A DNA stretch of 56,090 nt. It comes from Kurthia zopfii (GTDB lineage Bacteria; Bacillota; Bacilli; Bacillales_A; Planococcaceae). Positions 34,761-45,149 of the stretch are shown here, piece after piece (position 1 is the stretch's first letter; each line of letters begins with the position of its first letter). The position numbers and the translations under genes are program-made. The stretch lies in assembly GCF_003143955.1 (NCBI RefSeq), contig NZ_QFVS01000018.1, forward strand, positions 1-56,090, in the 5' to 3' direction. A model generated the notes under the pieces. The model had not been told where the DNA came from. It worked only from the letters and a program-made list of their open reading frames with translations, and made no database searches.

Positions 34761-35866
34761 GATATTTTCCCCCTCTTTATTTTCAATAATTCAAATAGAT
34801 CTTGTTTTTCTTGATCAAAAAAACCACTTGGCCAATTTGTTAGTTCGCCATTTTCTTTTATACTAATAATACTATTAATAGTTTCTCCTTGAATCTGATG
34901 GAAAAAATTTATTGTAGCATTGTCAGTATTTTTTGCATGTGATAATTCTAATCTTATCCCATTAATAATATGTTCACTATGAGTTTCAACAATTATTTGT
35001 ACACCACAAAGACTTAATAATGCTAAAAATCTGCCTAATCTTGATTGACCAAAAGGATGTAAATGTGCTTCTGGATTTTCTACTATTAGAATATTATTCG
35101 CTTGTTCACCACTAACAGCAAGTAATCCAGCTGTAATTATCGGTAAAGCATATGTAATACCAAATCCTGTAGATGTTTGAGGTATAAATTCATTCGAATC
35201 TTCTTTTCCATATAAAACTGATACCATATCTACCTCTTTAATTTCTTTATATTTCAACCGGAAATCTTGAAATATAGTTCTCATCCAAGCTTCAACCTGA
35301 GTTGAAAATCTTTCTAGTCCATCTTTATGTTTCATTTGTTCAACTATATCTATCTGCAAATAATCCGCTCTACTTAAAACATGATTTGTGAATTCTCCTT
35401 TATAACCTACTTTTAGTTTCTGTTGTGGATCAAAAAATTGAGCTTTACTTGGCGCAACTCTTTCTGCACCAATATAATTAAAGTTGATATTATTCAACTC
35501 ATCAATGTTTTTAGTTTTTTTATTATCTAGCGTTAAAGTATGCGGTTGTTCATAAATATCTACTTCATATTCTAGATTTAATTTTTTATTTTCTGTTTGA
35601 AATTCTAAAGAAATTTTATCATCAGTTGCTGAGAAATTTAAAATTTGTTCCGTTCTTCCTAACTCTAAATTATATGGACCATTAATTTCAATCTGATTAG
35701 ATTCTTCGGATAATTGTTCAGCTGTAGTTTTAGCCAAAAGCAAACCTTGTATTACACTAGATTTACCGACACCATTTCCTCCAGCAAATATGTTTATACC
35801 TTTAAAATCTAATTCTATATTTTTTAAACTTTTGAAATTTCTAATCTTCATTTTTAACAGTTTCAT
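34757..35866 (-). CDS. AAA ATPase with ABC-type head and DUF3696 C-terminus (OLD-like)
   Basis: 369 residues. Walker A GGNGVGKSSVIQGLL at about 29-43 after IRNFKSLKNIELDF; the ABC-ATPase signature-like STGFGITYALPII; Walker B ILIVENPEAHLHP; H-loop IIVETHSEHIINGI. The end, ENGELTNWPSGFFDQE, is typical of DUF3696. Such ATPases act as sensor or motor components in several defense systems (compare PARIS AriA), but no TOPRIM nuclease is fused here. Overlaps both neighbours by four bases. Confidence 0.85.
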   Translation of the reverse strand: MKLLKMKIRNFKSLKNIELDFKGINIFAGGNGVGKSSVIQGLLLAKTTAEQLSEESNQIEINGPYNLELGRTEQILNFSATDDKISLEFQTENKKLNLEYEVDIYEQPHTLTLDNKKTKNIDELNNINFNYIGAERVAPSKAQFFDPQQKLKVGYKGEFTNHVLSRADYLQIDIVEQMKHKDGLERFSTQVEAWMRTIFQDFRLKYKEIKEVDMVSVLYGKEDSNEFIPQTSTGFGITYALPIITAGLLAVSGEQANNILIVENPEAHLHPFGQSRLGRFLALLSLCGVQIIVETHSEHIINGIRLELSHAKNTDNATINFFHQIQGETINSIISIKENGELTNWPSGFFDQEKQDLFELLKIKRGKIS

Positions 35867-37017
35867 AAAAGTAAATCCTCCATTGTTTTCCTGATATTTT
35901 TAAAGTTATATTGAACATTTGCTACCGAATTTGTTCCTACAGTTAAGCTATCAGAAAATACTTCATCTCTAGTAATTAAATCGGTTATTTCTTTCAATGC
36001 ATCTTTCTCTTTCATTTCATTAATTTCCACACTTGTATAGTATGTCAAAATAACACTTAATGAACTAAACAAAGATTTATTCACCAATTTTCTCTTCGAA
36101 TAATTATTTTCCGCATCCAAATTATTATACTTTCTAAAACCATATTCCCCAAATAAAATAAAGGCATTATTCATACTATGTAGGAATTTCCCCTCTATTT
36201 CTTTCAACTCATCCTCTTTAAATTTATTAATTCTTTCAAAAACATTATCTATAAATAACTCTAAATCACTTCTATCATATTTTAATTCTCCTGAATCGAA
36301 ATCATATGCAAAATCAAATGCTATATAGCGTAAAATTAATTCCTGTGCAGCCATTCTAGTATCATTAACACTTGAGTTAGTAGCAAGCAAAAATTCTTCA
36401 GAGTTTGATAAACGCTTTAAGAAATCTCTAATATGTGGTTTTGCAATTGAATTTCTAATTTCTTGTGCATTTAAAGGCATTCCGCCCGTATTAATTCTTC
36501 GAAATAAGTCATACTTAACTTGTGTTGGTGTTCTAGCATCTATAATATTCACTGAAAATTGAGTCATAAATATTCTAGTTTTATATTTTTTATCTAAATC
36601 AGCAAATTTCTTTCCCCCACACAATTTATCTAGATACTGTAAATTTTTCAATTTGAACTTTCCATTTAAATACTCATTAATTGTATTTAACCTTTGTAAT
36701 CCATCTATAACATTTAGAAAGGAATCATCATCTTCATAGAAATAAAAAGCTGGTATGGGAATTCTCAACATCAGTGACTCAATTAATAAAGATTTTCTTT
36801 TTACCTCTTTCCAAACAACATTCCTTTGGAAATCTGGATTTAAATTTAAAGAACCGTCATCTATTAACTCTTTAACGTATTTTAAAGATAACATTCTTTG
36901 CTCTATTCTAATTTTTTCTGCATCAAAGGGTGTTTCTTCAGACTCAAAGTCTTCAATTTCTTCTTCTTCTATCCCATAATCAAATTTCTTTTCATACATA
37001 TCTAAATTATCATCCAC
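35863..37017 (-). CDS. DUF262 (GmrS/ParB-like) protein
   Basis: 384 residues from the GTG at 37017, favoured by GGAGG eight bases before; the frame opens at 37068 with a poor RBS. ParB/Srx-like DUF262 motifs: LNPDFQRNVVWKEVKRKSLL, LNVIDGLQRLNTI and FRRINTGGMPLNAQEIRN. In GmrSD and related systems this fold binds nucleotides or hydrolyses them, but the nuclease domain (DUF1524) is absent here. First gene of the three-gene cargo operon. Confidence 0.85.
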   Translation of the reverse strand: MDDNLDMYEKKFDYGIEEEEIEDFESEETPFDAEKIRIEQRMLSLKYVKELIDDGSLNLNPDFQRNVVWKEVKRKSLLIESLMLRIPIPAFYFYEDDDSFLNVIDGLQRLNTINEYLNGKFKLKNLQYLDKLCGGKKFADLDKKYKTRIFMTQFSVNIIDARTPTQVKYDLFRRINTGGMPLNAQEIRNSIAKPHIRDFLKRLSNSEEFLLATNSSVNDTRMAAQELILRYIAFDFAYDFDSGELKYDRSDLELFIDNVFERINKFKEDELKEIEGKFLHSMNNAFILFGEYGFRKYNNLDAENNYSKRKLVNKSLFSSLSVILTYYTSVEINEMKEKDALKEITDLITRDEVFSDSLTVGTNSVANVQYNFKNIRKTMEDLLL

Positions 37018-37107
37018 AAAAATTACCTCCATAAATTCCAGTACTTTTTTCAATCCATCCATATCCATATTAACTATAACTAATTATTAAATTACAATCA
37101 CTTATAT

Positions 37108-38643
37108 TCATAACACTTTATTAAACAATAACCTCGCTCTATGTTTATAGCCCTTCTTACTATGCTTTGCTTTTCGTACGACTATATTCCTTCGTTTCAA
37201 ATCTCCCAGTACATCTCTCTCCCACGACCCACTACTATTCACTAGGTTTAATAACAAACCATCAATCAATTGATTCCAATTAATCGATACTGTAGCAAAT
37301 AAAATCAACATAGATAGTGCACGATTCTCTCGTTCTACTTCTAAAATTTTAAACTCATTACCGTTAAATAGATTAACTGTCGCTAGTGCATAGCGACGTG
37401 GTGTTATACCATCTTCTAAATAACTAAACACTCGATTCCCATCACCAATTGGCAATGAACTCAACTGGACATTAATAGATTGTACTTCTTTGTAATCTTC
37501 TAACTCTTGCAATATATATACGAATTCACCCAATTCTCCCTCTGCCTGGGCTTGCTGCAAAGATTGATTTTCAATCCCTCTTGCCAAGCGATTGCCTCCT
37601 GTATCTGAAGCTGAACGAATTCCTGAATCTTTAAATGTATATCGTTTCGTACTTTCATCTTCATACGTTCGTTGCTTTGTTGATTTGCCTTGAACCTTTA
37701 CAATGCTTGGTGATTCGGCATATTTATGAACTTGTTTATTCATTTCAATTAATTCAAAATCCTCCGTTGCACCTTCCACTGTTTCATCTATCATTTTTTC
37801 TTTTTCTTCAGCAGATGATTTTAATTCATGCATTGTATATTTCTTAGGTTCATTAGTTTTTTCAGATTTTGATACTTCTGGATGTGAAAATGATATGATT
37901 TCAAATGGTATTTCCTTATCTTTCACTTCAGTTACTCTTAAAATTGTCCCTCCATTTGAAGTGATTTTTACAATCGCTTTAATTGAAATTGGTTGTTGGA
38001 ATAACCAATCAAACTTCAATTCACCCGTATTTAAAAATGTATAAGCAATATTTTCGAACGTTCTTCTTAAATCTCGATTACCTAATAACCATACTAGCTG
38101 GTATAAAAAGCTTTTTTTTGTGTATTTCAGATTATATTGAGAAGAAAAATCCAAATGAATTTGTCCTTCTGAATAGTTTTCGATGAAATATTGTGGGAAA
38201 GAGTTCATTTCAAATAAACGATATAATAAAAAGCGATTCGGCGCTAATATGCTACGAACTACTTCAATTAGCGGCAATGTATATGATTTATTATTAAAAT
38301 TCACTATAAAACTACGTGATATATCTTGATCATTCGTTCCTTGTACAACCCATTCCCGTTCTGTATAACGCACTGATTGCGGAAAAATCATCAAATCAAT
38401 CTCTTCTAAATTGTCTGGTGGTAAACTATAACGCAAATCACCATCTATATACATATGTTGAATAGCTAATGCTGGTAACACTCCCCAATCTATTGCGATT
38501 TTTTTAGTTTTCCCTTTTGCTCTAAAATGCACATAGACCATCATTTTCTTTTCAGCTTTAAAAGGAGAACCAATCCAAATTAATTGAGCTGGTTCTCCTT
38601 TGGGAAACGGCCAGTTTTTCAATTTATATACTTTGCTGCTCAT
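37108..38643 (-). CDS. tnsE: Tn7 transposition protein TnsE
   Basis: 511 residues (Tn7 TnsE is 538). The N-terminal half matches TnsE in layout, with YTLPLIEVVRSILAPNRFLLY and QLVWLLGNRDLRRTFENI corresponding to known TnsE segments; a charged, low-complexity linker spans about 260-370; the C-terminal DNA-binding domain follows. TnsE directs insertion into conjugal plasmids and replicating DNA via the sliding clamp. It overlaps tnsD by 20 bases and is last in the tns operon. Confidence 0.85.
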   Translation of the reverse strand: MSSKVYKLKNWPFPKGEPAQLIWIGSPFKAEKKMMVYVHFRAKGKTKKIAIDWGVLPALAIQHMYIDGDLRYSLPPDNLEEIDLMIFPQSVRYTEREWVVQGTNDQDISRSFIVNFNNKSYTLPLIEVVRSILAPNRFLLYRLFEMNSFPQYFIENYSEGQIHLDFSSQYNLKYTKKSFLYQLVWLLGNRDLRRTFENIAYTFLNTGELKFDWLFQQPISIKAIVKITSNGGTILRVTEVKDKEIPFEIISFSHPEVSKSEKTNEPKKYTMHELKSSAEEKEKMIDETVEGATEDFELIEMNKQVHKYAESPSIVKVQGKSTKQRTYEDESTKRYTFKDSGIRSASDTGGNRLARGIENQSLQQAQAEGELGEFVYILQELEDYKEVQSINVQLSSLPIGDGNRVFSYLEDGITPRRYALATVNLFNGNEFKILEVERENRALSMLILFATVSINWNQLIDGLLLNLVNSSGSWERDVLGDLKRRNIVVRKAKHSKKGYKHRARLLFNKVL

Positions 38644-40462
38644 CTCTTTTCACATCCTGGCTTTGTTGAATATATTTAGATAACACATCTTTTATTTCAT
38701 GAAAATGATGCGACTTTACTGCCGCTAATCGCTGTACTTTCCAGAGTTTGATTACATCGTCTTCTTCTAGTATTCGATCAATCACCTTACAACAACGTCG
38801 AATTTGGAATGACTGAACAGTTTCTGTTATCACATCTAACAAAGCTTTCGTATTCGGTAACTTAGCCAGATTCCTCTGTAGATTTGCTGTAATCCCTAGT
38901 CGCTTCCCAATTAAAGAATTTGTTATTCGAACGGGCTTCTCAATAGTTAATAATTGCTGATGTAAAGCCTTTATACGCTGCACATATTCTTGATCTCGTG
39001 CGTTCCAATCCACAAGTCTATTCGGTTCTGTATGCTTTCGCTGGATTGGTAAGTTAGCCATTAGCCACTCTTTATCGTATCTATATAAATACATATACTG
39101 CTTATATAATCCATTCCTTATTTCAGTTCGAGTTAACTGCGGCTGTGCACGTATTATTTCAGACACATCGTTACGATAGGTTTCTAGTCTATCTGATTTA
39201 ACTGTGCTAAATGATTTTCGTGAGGGATTTTCTGCATATTTCTTAACCGTTTTAGAATCTACGCCTAACTCCTTTGCGATAGATCGGATACTCATGCCTG
39301 TACCCATCAATTCTTTTAATCTTCTACTCCACACTGGTCCAAAGGCTTTTACTCTACCAATCCTATATTGATCTTCTACAGTGCTATCTGGACCTTTACG
39401 AGCATACACAAACCCACAAGTACAACGGAATGTTCCAATCGGCGTTTTTGATTTAGAGTCATTTGTAACTTCTACAGAAGATATGCTTAACTTTTTATAA
39501 TGTCCTGCAGCTTTGTTCAAACATGGATACGGACCTTTTCCAAATGGGCCATTATCCACTATTAAATCTCCTACATCTTGCTTCAAATATAAAAGCATTA
39601 ATAAATGGCGTAATGGGTGCACATGCCTCGTTGAATTACGAGTTAATACTTTTACCCAGTTATATTCATCTTCTTCATTAAAATCGCTCTCATAGCTCGT
39701 TAAAAGCTCCTCAGATAAACCTATCTTTATCATTTGATACAAGTCCTGTTGTCTAACACGATTGGCTGCCGTAATTAAATTTTTCTTTCTCAATAAAGCC
39801 TTATACATCGAGCTTATCTCTATCTTTGTTAATGAATGTAACGGTATTTGTAATAATTTATATGCCTGTTTTGCTAATTGAATAGCTATCTCTTCATATG
39901 GATCCACTTCGTATAAATCCGATAGATTCATATGACGTAATTCGAAACGAATGTATTGCATACGACTGCCACCCGTTACCGGATACTCCCTCAACGGAAC
40001 TTCATGGTGGGCACAGTAACTTATTCCTTGTAGTTGATGCTCGCGATGAATGTATGGTTCTCCATACTTCTCAGAATCAGTTTTGGCACAAAGAGCACAG
40101 TAATATAACCCTTCTTTACGACAAATACCTCCAGCTACAATACCAAGCCTTGTATATAAAGCCTGTCCATTATTTTTGACATCCTCTAAAATCTCTAGCT
40201 GTCGTTGTTTAGATAAAAACGAAGCGTAGTAAGAGTAAATCGTATGGTTGGTCAATAAATCTTCTACTGAATATTGAGGTCCTAATTTCTCTACTAAATT
40301 AGTAAAATGACTACCAATCTCCACACTCGGTATCACAGAACGACTATCAAACAACTCTTCTAATGTATCTTTACAATCAAGATTCCCACTATAAAAATGA
40401 TAACGCGCAATCGCTGAATACAATAATTCATCTGGATATGGATTAGTGAAGAAGGGTAGCAT
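38624..40462 (-). CDS. tnsD: Tn7 target selector TnsD (TniQ family)
   Basis: 612 residues. TniQ start FFTNPYPDELLYSAIARYHFYSG is near 4-26; the zinc finger uses C122, C125, H142 and C150; C-terminal helix-turn-helix modules follow (KELMGTGMSIRSIAKELGVD). TnsD binds the 3' end of glmS and places the element downstream, which is exactly where this one is. Strong RBS AGGAGG. Separated from tnsC by an inserted unknown gene. Confidence 0.93.
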   Translation of the reverse strand: MLPFFTNPYPDELLYSAIARYHFYSGNLDCKDTLEELFDSRSVIPSVEIGSHFTNLVEKLGPQYSVEDLLTNHTIYSYYASFLSKQRQLEILEDVKNNGQALYTRLGIVAGGICRKEGLYYCALCAKTDSEKYGEPYIHREHQLQGISYCAHHEVPLREYPVTGGSRMQYIRFELRHMNLSDLYEVDPYEEIAIQLAKQAYKLLQIPLHSLTKIEISSMYKALLRKKNLITAANRVRQQDLYQMIKIGLSEELLTSYESDFNEEDEYNWVKVLTRNSTRHVHPLRHLLMLLYLKQDVGDLIVDNGPFGKGPYPCLNKAAGHYKKLSISSVEVTNDSKSKTPIGTFRCTCGFVYARKGPDSTVEDQYRIGRVKAFGPVWSRRLKELMGTGMSIRSIAKELGVDSKTVKKYAENPSRKSFSTVKSDRLETYRNDVSEIIRAQPQLTRTEIRNGLYKQYMYLYRYDKEWLMANLPIQRKHTEPNRLVDWNARDQEYVQRIKALHQQLLTIEKPVRITNSLIGKRLGITANLQRNLAKLPNTKALLDVITETVQSFQIRRCCKVIDRILEEDDVIKLWKVQRLAAVKSHHFHEIKDVLSKYIQQSQDVKRDEQQSI

Positions 40463-40496
40463 TTAATTACCTCCTAAAGTAGTCATCAACTTTTTA

Positions 40497-41309
40497 TTAA
40501 CTAAGCTCTTCTAAAAAATATCTAATGAAATCTTTTCCAAACTTCGTCAGCTCAAGTCTATCTTTAGATTTAAGTTTTACCTTTTTTAATGTTGGTAATT
40601 TAGATTTGTTTTTAGGATTTGTAGCCATTGATAAAGATTTTTGCAATTCGTTTATCGCCTTTTCTATCTCCTCTAAATCTTTCTCTAAAATTACATCTGT
40701 TTTAGTCGTTAATATCCCTTTTCGTACTAAGTTTCTTCTTATAGTTTCATACTGTTCATATGAGATTCCATGTACGTCCAAAACATCTTGGTAATTATTT
40801 ACGTTTTCATCTGGTTCGTTAAGATAATTCTTTCCGTATAACTTCAAAACAGTAAGATCTATAATTCTTAAATCTCTTAACATATCATAAAAAACTAATA
40901 CAAAATCTTCTGTAATTTTCTCGTGTTCAGCTATATTCATAAAGCCTGTTACTAAATATTTAATTTTTTCTTCTTGTGGTTCATCCCCCACATATCCAAG
41001 AACCAATTCACATAATCGATCAAGTTCTTCTTTCTGCTCAGTATTTTTTAATTTAAAAAGTTCATCTAATCTAGTTATTCTTCCAACTAATTCTTCTTCA
41101 AAAGTATTAAAGTTTCTTTGTAAACGTGATTGTTTGTAGCTCATATACGCATTGCCTAGCCCCGGAATAAATGATGCCACTGCATCCGTAGCAATTGATC
41201 CTATCATACCCATACCTGTTGATTTAACTAATTCAGCACCTTGCGAACTAACAGCATCTATTACTGACTCAATTACAAGCGGCTTTACTAATTCTTTTTT
41301 CTCCCCCAT
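40497..41309 (-). CDS. Unknown protein encoded between tnsC and tnsD
   Basis: 270 residues from the ATG 41309 (AGGAGAG upstream). The first part contains a glycine- and alanine-rich hydrophobic stretch (GMGMIGSIATDAVASFIPGLG, near 31-51) followed by a long charged helical region (RITRLDELFKLKN, then ITEDFVLVFYDMLRDLRIID) and a basic tail. Tn7 has no gene at this position. It may be an accessory transposition factor, or cargo captured in the tns operon; a membrane-inserting effector is one reading of the glycine-rich segment. No known family recognised. Confidence 0.6.
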   Translation of the reverse strand: MGEKKELVKPLVIESVIDAVSSQGAELVKSTGMGMIGSIATDAVASFIPGLGNAYMSYKQSRLQRNFNTFEEELVGRITRLDELFKLKNTEQKEELDRLCELVLGYVGDEPQEEKIKYLVTGFMNIAEHEKITEDFVLVFYDMLRDLRIIDLTVLKLYGKNYLNEPDENVNNYQDVLDVHGISYEQYETIRRNLVRKGILTTKTDVILEKDLEEIEKAINELQKSLSMATNPKNKSKLPTLKKVKLKSKDRLELTKFGKDFIRYFLEELS

Positions 41310-41329
41310 AACCAATCTCTCCTATCATT

Positions 41330-43018
41330 TCAATGAAATTCCTCAATTAGGTTCTTTATATAACCATTTTCCTTTAATACTTCATACATATGTTTCTTCT
41401 GTTTCAGTGCCTTCTCCCTAGCATCTAACAAAGGTAATACTTTATTCGAAGGTACTGCCTGCACTTTCTTCTCCTTAACCTTCTCATTCAACTCAATTAA
41501 ATTAGGAATAAGTTGTGTTTTCAGTAGGTTATAATCCGTTTCTATCGATGAATTTTCTACTAATTTCTTTGTAGCTTCTTTAATGTCACTCGGAGTTAAC
41601 GCATCAAAAATACCGATTGCTGCAACTTCTTCACTCAAACCTTCAATCAACTCTTGGCGCTTGTATGCTAAAGTATTTTTACGCTCTTTCATTGCCTCTT
41701 TAATTCGACCTTCATACTCAGTGCTTTTTTTATGATTCTGCATTAATTCATCCAGATTAATCATAATATCCTCATACTTGTACATAGCTCGTAAATCATT
41801 TTTACGAATAGCATTCAACATTGGCTGAATGATCTTCATATCATTTTTTGCCGTTTTCTTTAAGACTCTTGGTGTCAATTTTTCATCTTCATTCGCTTCA
41901 TCATATAACGCTCTTTCTTGAGCCAATATAAATAGGTTTACTGCGACAGAAGTAATTCCCTGACATTCATCATAAAAAGTTTTCTTAACATCATCTGTGA
42001 GCTCTGAGTACGTTTTAAGACATTGTAATTCCCACAACGTTTCTAAAAAGAAATCCCATTCCTCACTATTTTCATCCATACGATCCCAAATGATTGAACC
42101 ATCGCTAGCTGCACGACGAGCCTGCCGAAAGTTACCTTTGAACAATTGTTGAGCCTTAGACGTACCAATCAAAACTGTTGGAACACCAACCGTATTAGAC
42201 AAAGTCACAAAGAAATTAAGCATCTCTTCTTGATCATTTTTTGCATGTAATAGATGTTGTATCTCATCAATTACAAGTACGCCAACACCATACATACTAG
42301 CTAATGAAGTCATATGTAACAACATAGTCGATGTTACACGATTTAAGTATCCGAACTTCTCTAAATAACGCGTTCCTAATAAATCATCTATCGCTTTAAA
42401 AAAGCTTTTACAAAGGGTTGAAAGGCTCCCATCATAAGGACAATCTATTTTTAACCAAACGATTTGTGTACGATTGAACGGCTCTCCTTCATATTGTTCA
42501 TGCTTAATCACTTGTGGATACATCAACAATAATCGCTCAATAGCTGTCGTTTTTCCGATACCTGAAATCCCAATGATAGATAAGCTATCTGCTGTAGAAC
42601 GAATATAATTTAACCGTTCATCTATATATCTATGTGCATCTTCTTCATCTTCTCGTAATTGATGTAAAACTCGAATACGCTCCAAAAATGTTTTATCTAA
42701 AGGATTTCTAGCTAAATAACCTCTACGAATCAACGTAGATAATCGACGTTCCACTTCGAAATGAATCGGTAATGGCTGAATAAAATTCTTTATACGTTTA
42801 AGCACATGATAGCGAATGTTTGTGGCACTTTGCTTATCTTGAGTTGTGATTCGTGGTGTCACCATAAAACGTTCCAGTACGTCATCCTCGTCAAAAATGG
42901 GTGGCAGCGCCTCAATGAAAGGATTCCTACTGTATTCAGACAACATCTGTTCCTTGTATTCAGCTTCTTCAAAGTTGCCTTTTAAAACTACATTAGTCAT
43001 CTTTTCCAAGCTGCTCAT
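41330..43018 (-). CDS. tnsC: Tn7 transposition regulator TnsC (AAA+ ATPase)
   Basis: 562 residues (Tn7 TnsC 555). Walker A GISGIGKTT at 150-158, Walker B VLVIDEIQHLL at 247-257, sensor-type VPTVLIGTSKAQQLF after it. N-terminal part binds TnsD/DNA and the C-terminal part contacts TnsA-TnsB. It forms ATP-bound filaments that mediate target choice and target immunity. Overlaps tnsB by 26 bases; an ATG at 43000 is an alternative start. Confidence 0.94.
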   Translation of the reverse strand: MSSLEKMTNVVLKGNFEEAEYKEQMLSEYSRNPFIEALPPIFDEDDVLERFMVTPRITTQDKQSATNIRYHVLKRIKNFIQPLPIHFEVERRLSTLIRRGYLARNPLDKTFLERIRVLHQLREDEEDAHRYIDERLNYIRSTADSLSIIGISGIGKTTAIERLLLMYPQVIKHEQYEGEPFNRTQIVWLKIDCPYDGSLSTLCKSFFKAIDDLLGTRYLEKFGYLNRVTSTMLLHMTSLASMYGVGVLVIDEIQHLLHAKNDQEEMLNFFVTLSNTVGVPTVLIGTSKAQQLFKGNFRQARRAASDGSIIWDRMDENSEEWDFFLETLWELQCLKTYSELTDDVKKTFYDECQGITSVAVNLFILAQERALYDEANEDEKLTPRVLKKTAKNDMKIIQPMLNAIRKNDLRAMYKYEDIMINLDELMQNHKKSTEYEGRIKEAMKERKNTLAYKRQELIEGLSEEVAAIGIFDALTPSDIKEATKKLVENSSIETDYNLLKTQLIPNLIELNEKVKEKKVQAVPSNKVLPLLDAREKALKQKKHMYEVLKENGYIKNLIEEFH

Positions 43019-45149
43019 CTCGTTTCTTCTTCAATTTTTCCATAAGACGTGTTGACGATTTTTGAGGTGGAGGCTCTTCCAATTTTGTTCCTGATTCAAA
43101 ATCTATAATTTCTGGTGAATGTTCAGCTACGGTAGGGGTTAAATCAAACTTTTCCGTATTTCGATTCGCTTCTTTTTCGATTTTTTTATTATCACGTATA
43201 GCTTCAAGTTTCTCTTTTTTACTTGTAGGCTGGTGCGTAACTTGTTTTTTTCTTTTAACAGCTGATTTTATAATTTGATCCATCATCGTATCAGCATTAA
43301 TGGTTAGTTGTACTTGCTTCGAGCGGTTCTCTTCTTCTAATTCATTACGCAACTGTTGATGAAATATAACTTCCTCTAAAAAATCTTCTTGATATTGCTG
43401 ACTCGGCTCTAATAATATACATGTTTCAAACCCCATACCATCATCATTTGGAATATAGATTTTGTCTAAATGTCGGGGGTCATAGACAATATCAATGCTT
43501 TTATTCTTCAACTTCGCATACCATTGTTCTTCAATTGCTTGTTTTGAACCATACAATAAATTTTTAAATTTAATACCTGCTCTGGATATAGTAGCTTTAC
43601 CTCTTGGCAACACGTTCAATCGTAGAATCGCTCTGTCTATTGTTCTTAAACGCCCTTTGCGATTTTGTACGCCCCAATTCCATAAATTAATAGGTGTTGG
43701 CACAATTTCATCTGTAATCATCTCTTTTTCCATTGGATATTTATCAATAATTTTATGATTATGATGAAGTATCATTGTAATAACTAGTGCTGTAAATTCT
43801 TTTAAATTTAATGTAGCATCTAATCGATAATCTCGATCTCCTCGTTCTCTATACTCTTTTTGAATAGCACCAGGAGCTTTTTGCTTAACTTTCCCATTAA
43901 TCGTACGGAATTTACGCTCAACAATCCCTTTTAAATCTCCTCGATAAGCAGTCGTGTTTTCAATTTTGATATTTAAGTTATTAATGAGCCCTGCAACCGA
44001 ATAACCTTCAAATTCTCCTCTGTCAGCAATGATTACTTCTGGTAAATGATGTGTCGGCCATTGTTCTTCTGTAATTTCTACTCCGTATTGTTTACAAAAA
44101 TCAGCCTTATTAGCCACCATATTATCTAAAGCCATCATTGCACCTAGCCACGACGGTCCTTCAAGCCCGACATATAGCCCTGTGATCATGCGCGAATAAA
44201 CATCAATAATTGCATAAACAACAGGTCTACCAATAATTCGATTTGCATCAAAAGAACTCACTAAATAAATATCCGCAATCGTGGCATCAACTTGAAATCT
44301 CGTACCCGGTCCATTTGTTTCAACTTTAGAATTACTTAAAATAGGACGATGCTTTAACTCATATTCTTTCGCACTCTTACGAAATGTTATATCTTTTTTA
44401 GGATCTTCTAACTTTTTAAACCAATAATAAAATTGATGGTATGAAGGAATTTGATTCGTTTCCCAAATACGATACTGAATTTCACCATTTTCTTTATATC
44501 GATTGGAATAAAAATCTCGTAAAATAAAATGATATACATCTTTTAATGAATAATTATTGGCTTTCCGATAATATTTATTAATAGCATGTTCAAATTGTAT
44601 TTTAATTTCATCTGTTATATTAATACCACTGCGATATTCACCGTTTATAGTTACTCTACGTGGACGCCCAACCTTATCATTACTTAATTTTTTTGTTTTT
44701 CCTCTACCACCCGATTTTGCATAATCAGGTAACATCGCATTCTTATTCATCCCACGCTGCCAATAACGACTGAGGAGTTTTTTTACTTTTGTAGGTGTGA
44801 CATCTAATTCCTGAGCTATATCTTTAATTTTTATTTCTCTACCATTCTTCTGAAGCAAATCATTCATATGTTTTAAACAATATTTTTGAACAATATCCCA
44901 ATCTAAATCTCGTTTCTGAATTTGAATATCCGTTAAGTCTTCATCTTCAATTACCCGTGCAAATGGATCCGTAATAATAATCCATTCTCTTTGTTCTACG
45001 TCTGTTAAAAACGATGTGAATAGCTCTTTCTTAGGCATTGATGTAATAGCATCCACATTAACGATATACACATATGATTCTTTGATTTCAACAATACGTA
45101 TTCGTTTTGAATCCTTCACAGATTGCAACACTTGATTAATATAAATCAT
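42993..45149 (-). CDS. tnsB: Tn7 transposase TnsB (DDE integrase)
   Basis: 718 residues (Tn7 TnsB 702). Catalytic triad D288 (RFQVDATIAD), D376 (VIIADRGEF), E411 (GIVERKF); the 88- and 35-residue spacings equal those of Tn7. N-terminal helix-turn-helix modules bind the end repeats (DIAQELDVTPTKVKKLLSRYW). It cuts the 3' transposon ends and joins them to target DNA. Overlaps tnsA by four bases. Confidence 0.95.
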   Translation of the reverse strand: MIYINQVLQSVKDSKRIRIVEIKESYVYIVNVDAITSMPKKELFTSFLTDVEQREWIIITDPFARVIEDEDLTDIQIQKRDLDWDIVQKYCLKHMNDLLQKNGREIKIKDIAQELDVTPTKVKKLLSRYWQRGMNKNAMLPDYAKSGGRGKTKKLSNDKVGRPRRVTINGEYRSGINITDEIKIQFEHAINKYYRKANNYSLKDVYHFILRDFYSNRYKENGEIQYRIWETNQIPSYHQFYYWFKKLEDPKKDITFRKSAKEYELKHRPILSNSKVETNGPGTRFQVDATIADIYLVSSFDANRIIGRPVVYAIIDVYSRMITGLYVGLEGPSWLGAMMALDNMVANKADFCKQYGVEITEEQWPTHHLPEVIIADRGEFEGYSVAGLINNLNIKIENTTAYRGDLKGIVERKFRTINGKVKQKAPGAIQKEYRERGDRDYRLDATLNLKEFTALVITMILHHNHKIIDKYPMEKEMITDEIVPTPINLWNWGVQNRKGRLRTIDRAILRLNVLPRGKATISRAGIKFKNLLYGSKQAIEEQWYAKLKNKSIDIVYDPRHLDKIYIPNDDGMGFETCILLEPSQQYQEDFLEEVIFHQQLRNELEEENRSKQVQLTINADTMMDQIIKSAVKRKKQVTHQPTSKKEKLEAIRDNKKIEKEANRNTEKFDLTPTVAEHSPEIIDFESGTKLEEPPPQKSSTRLMEKLKKKRDEQLGKDD

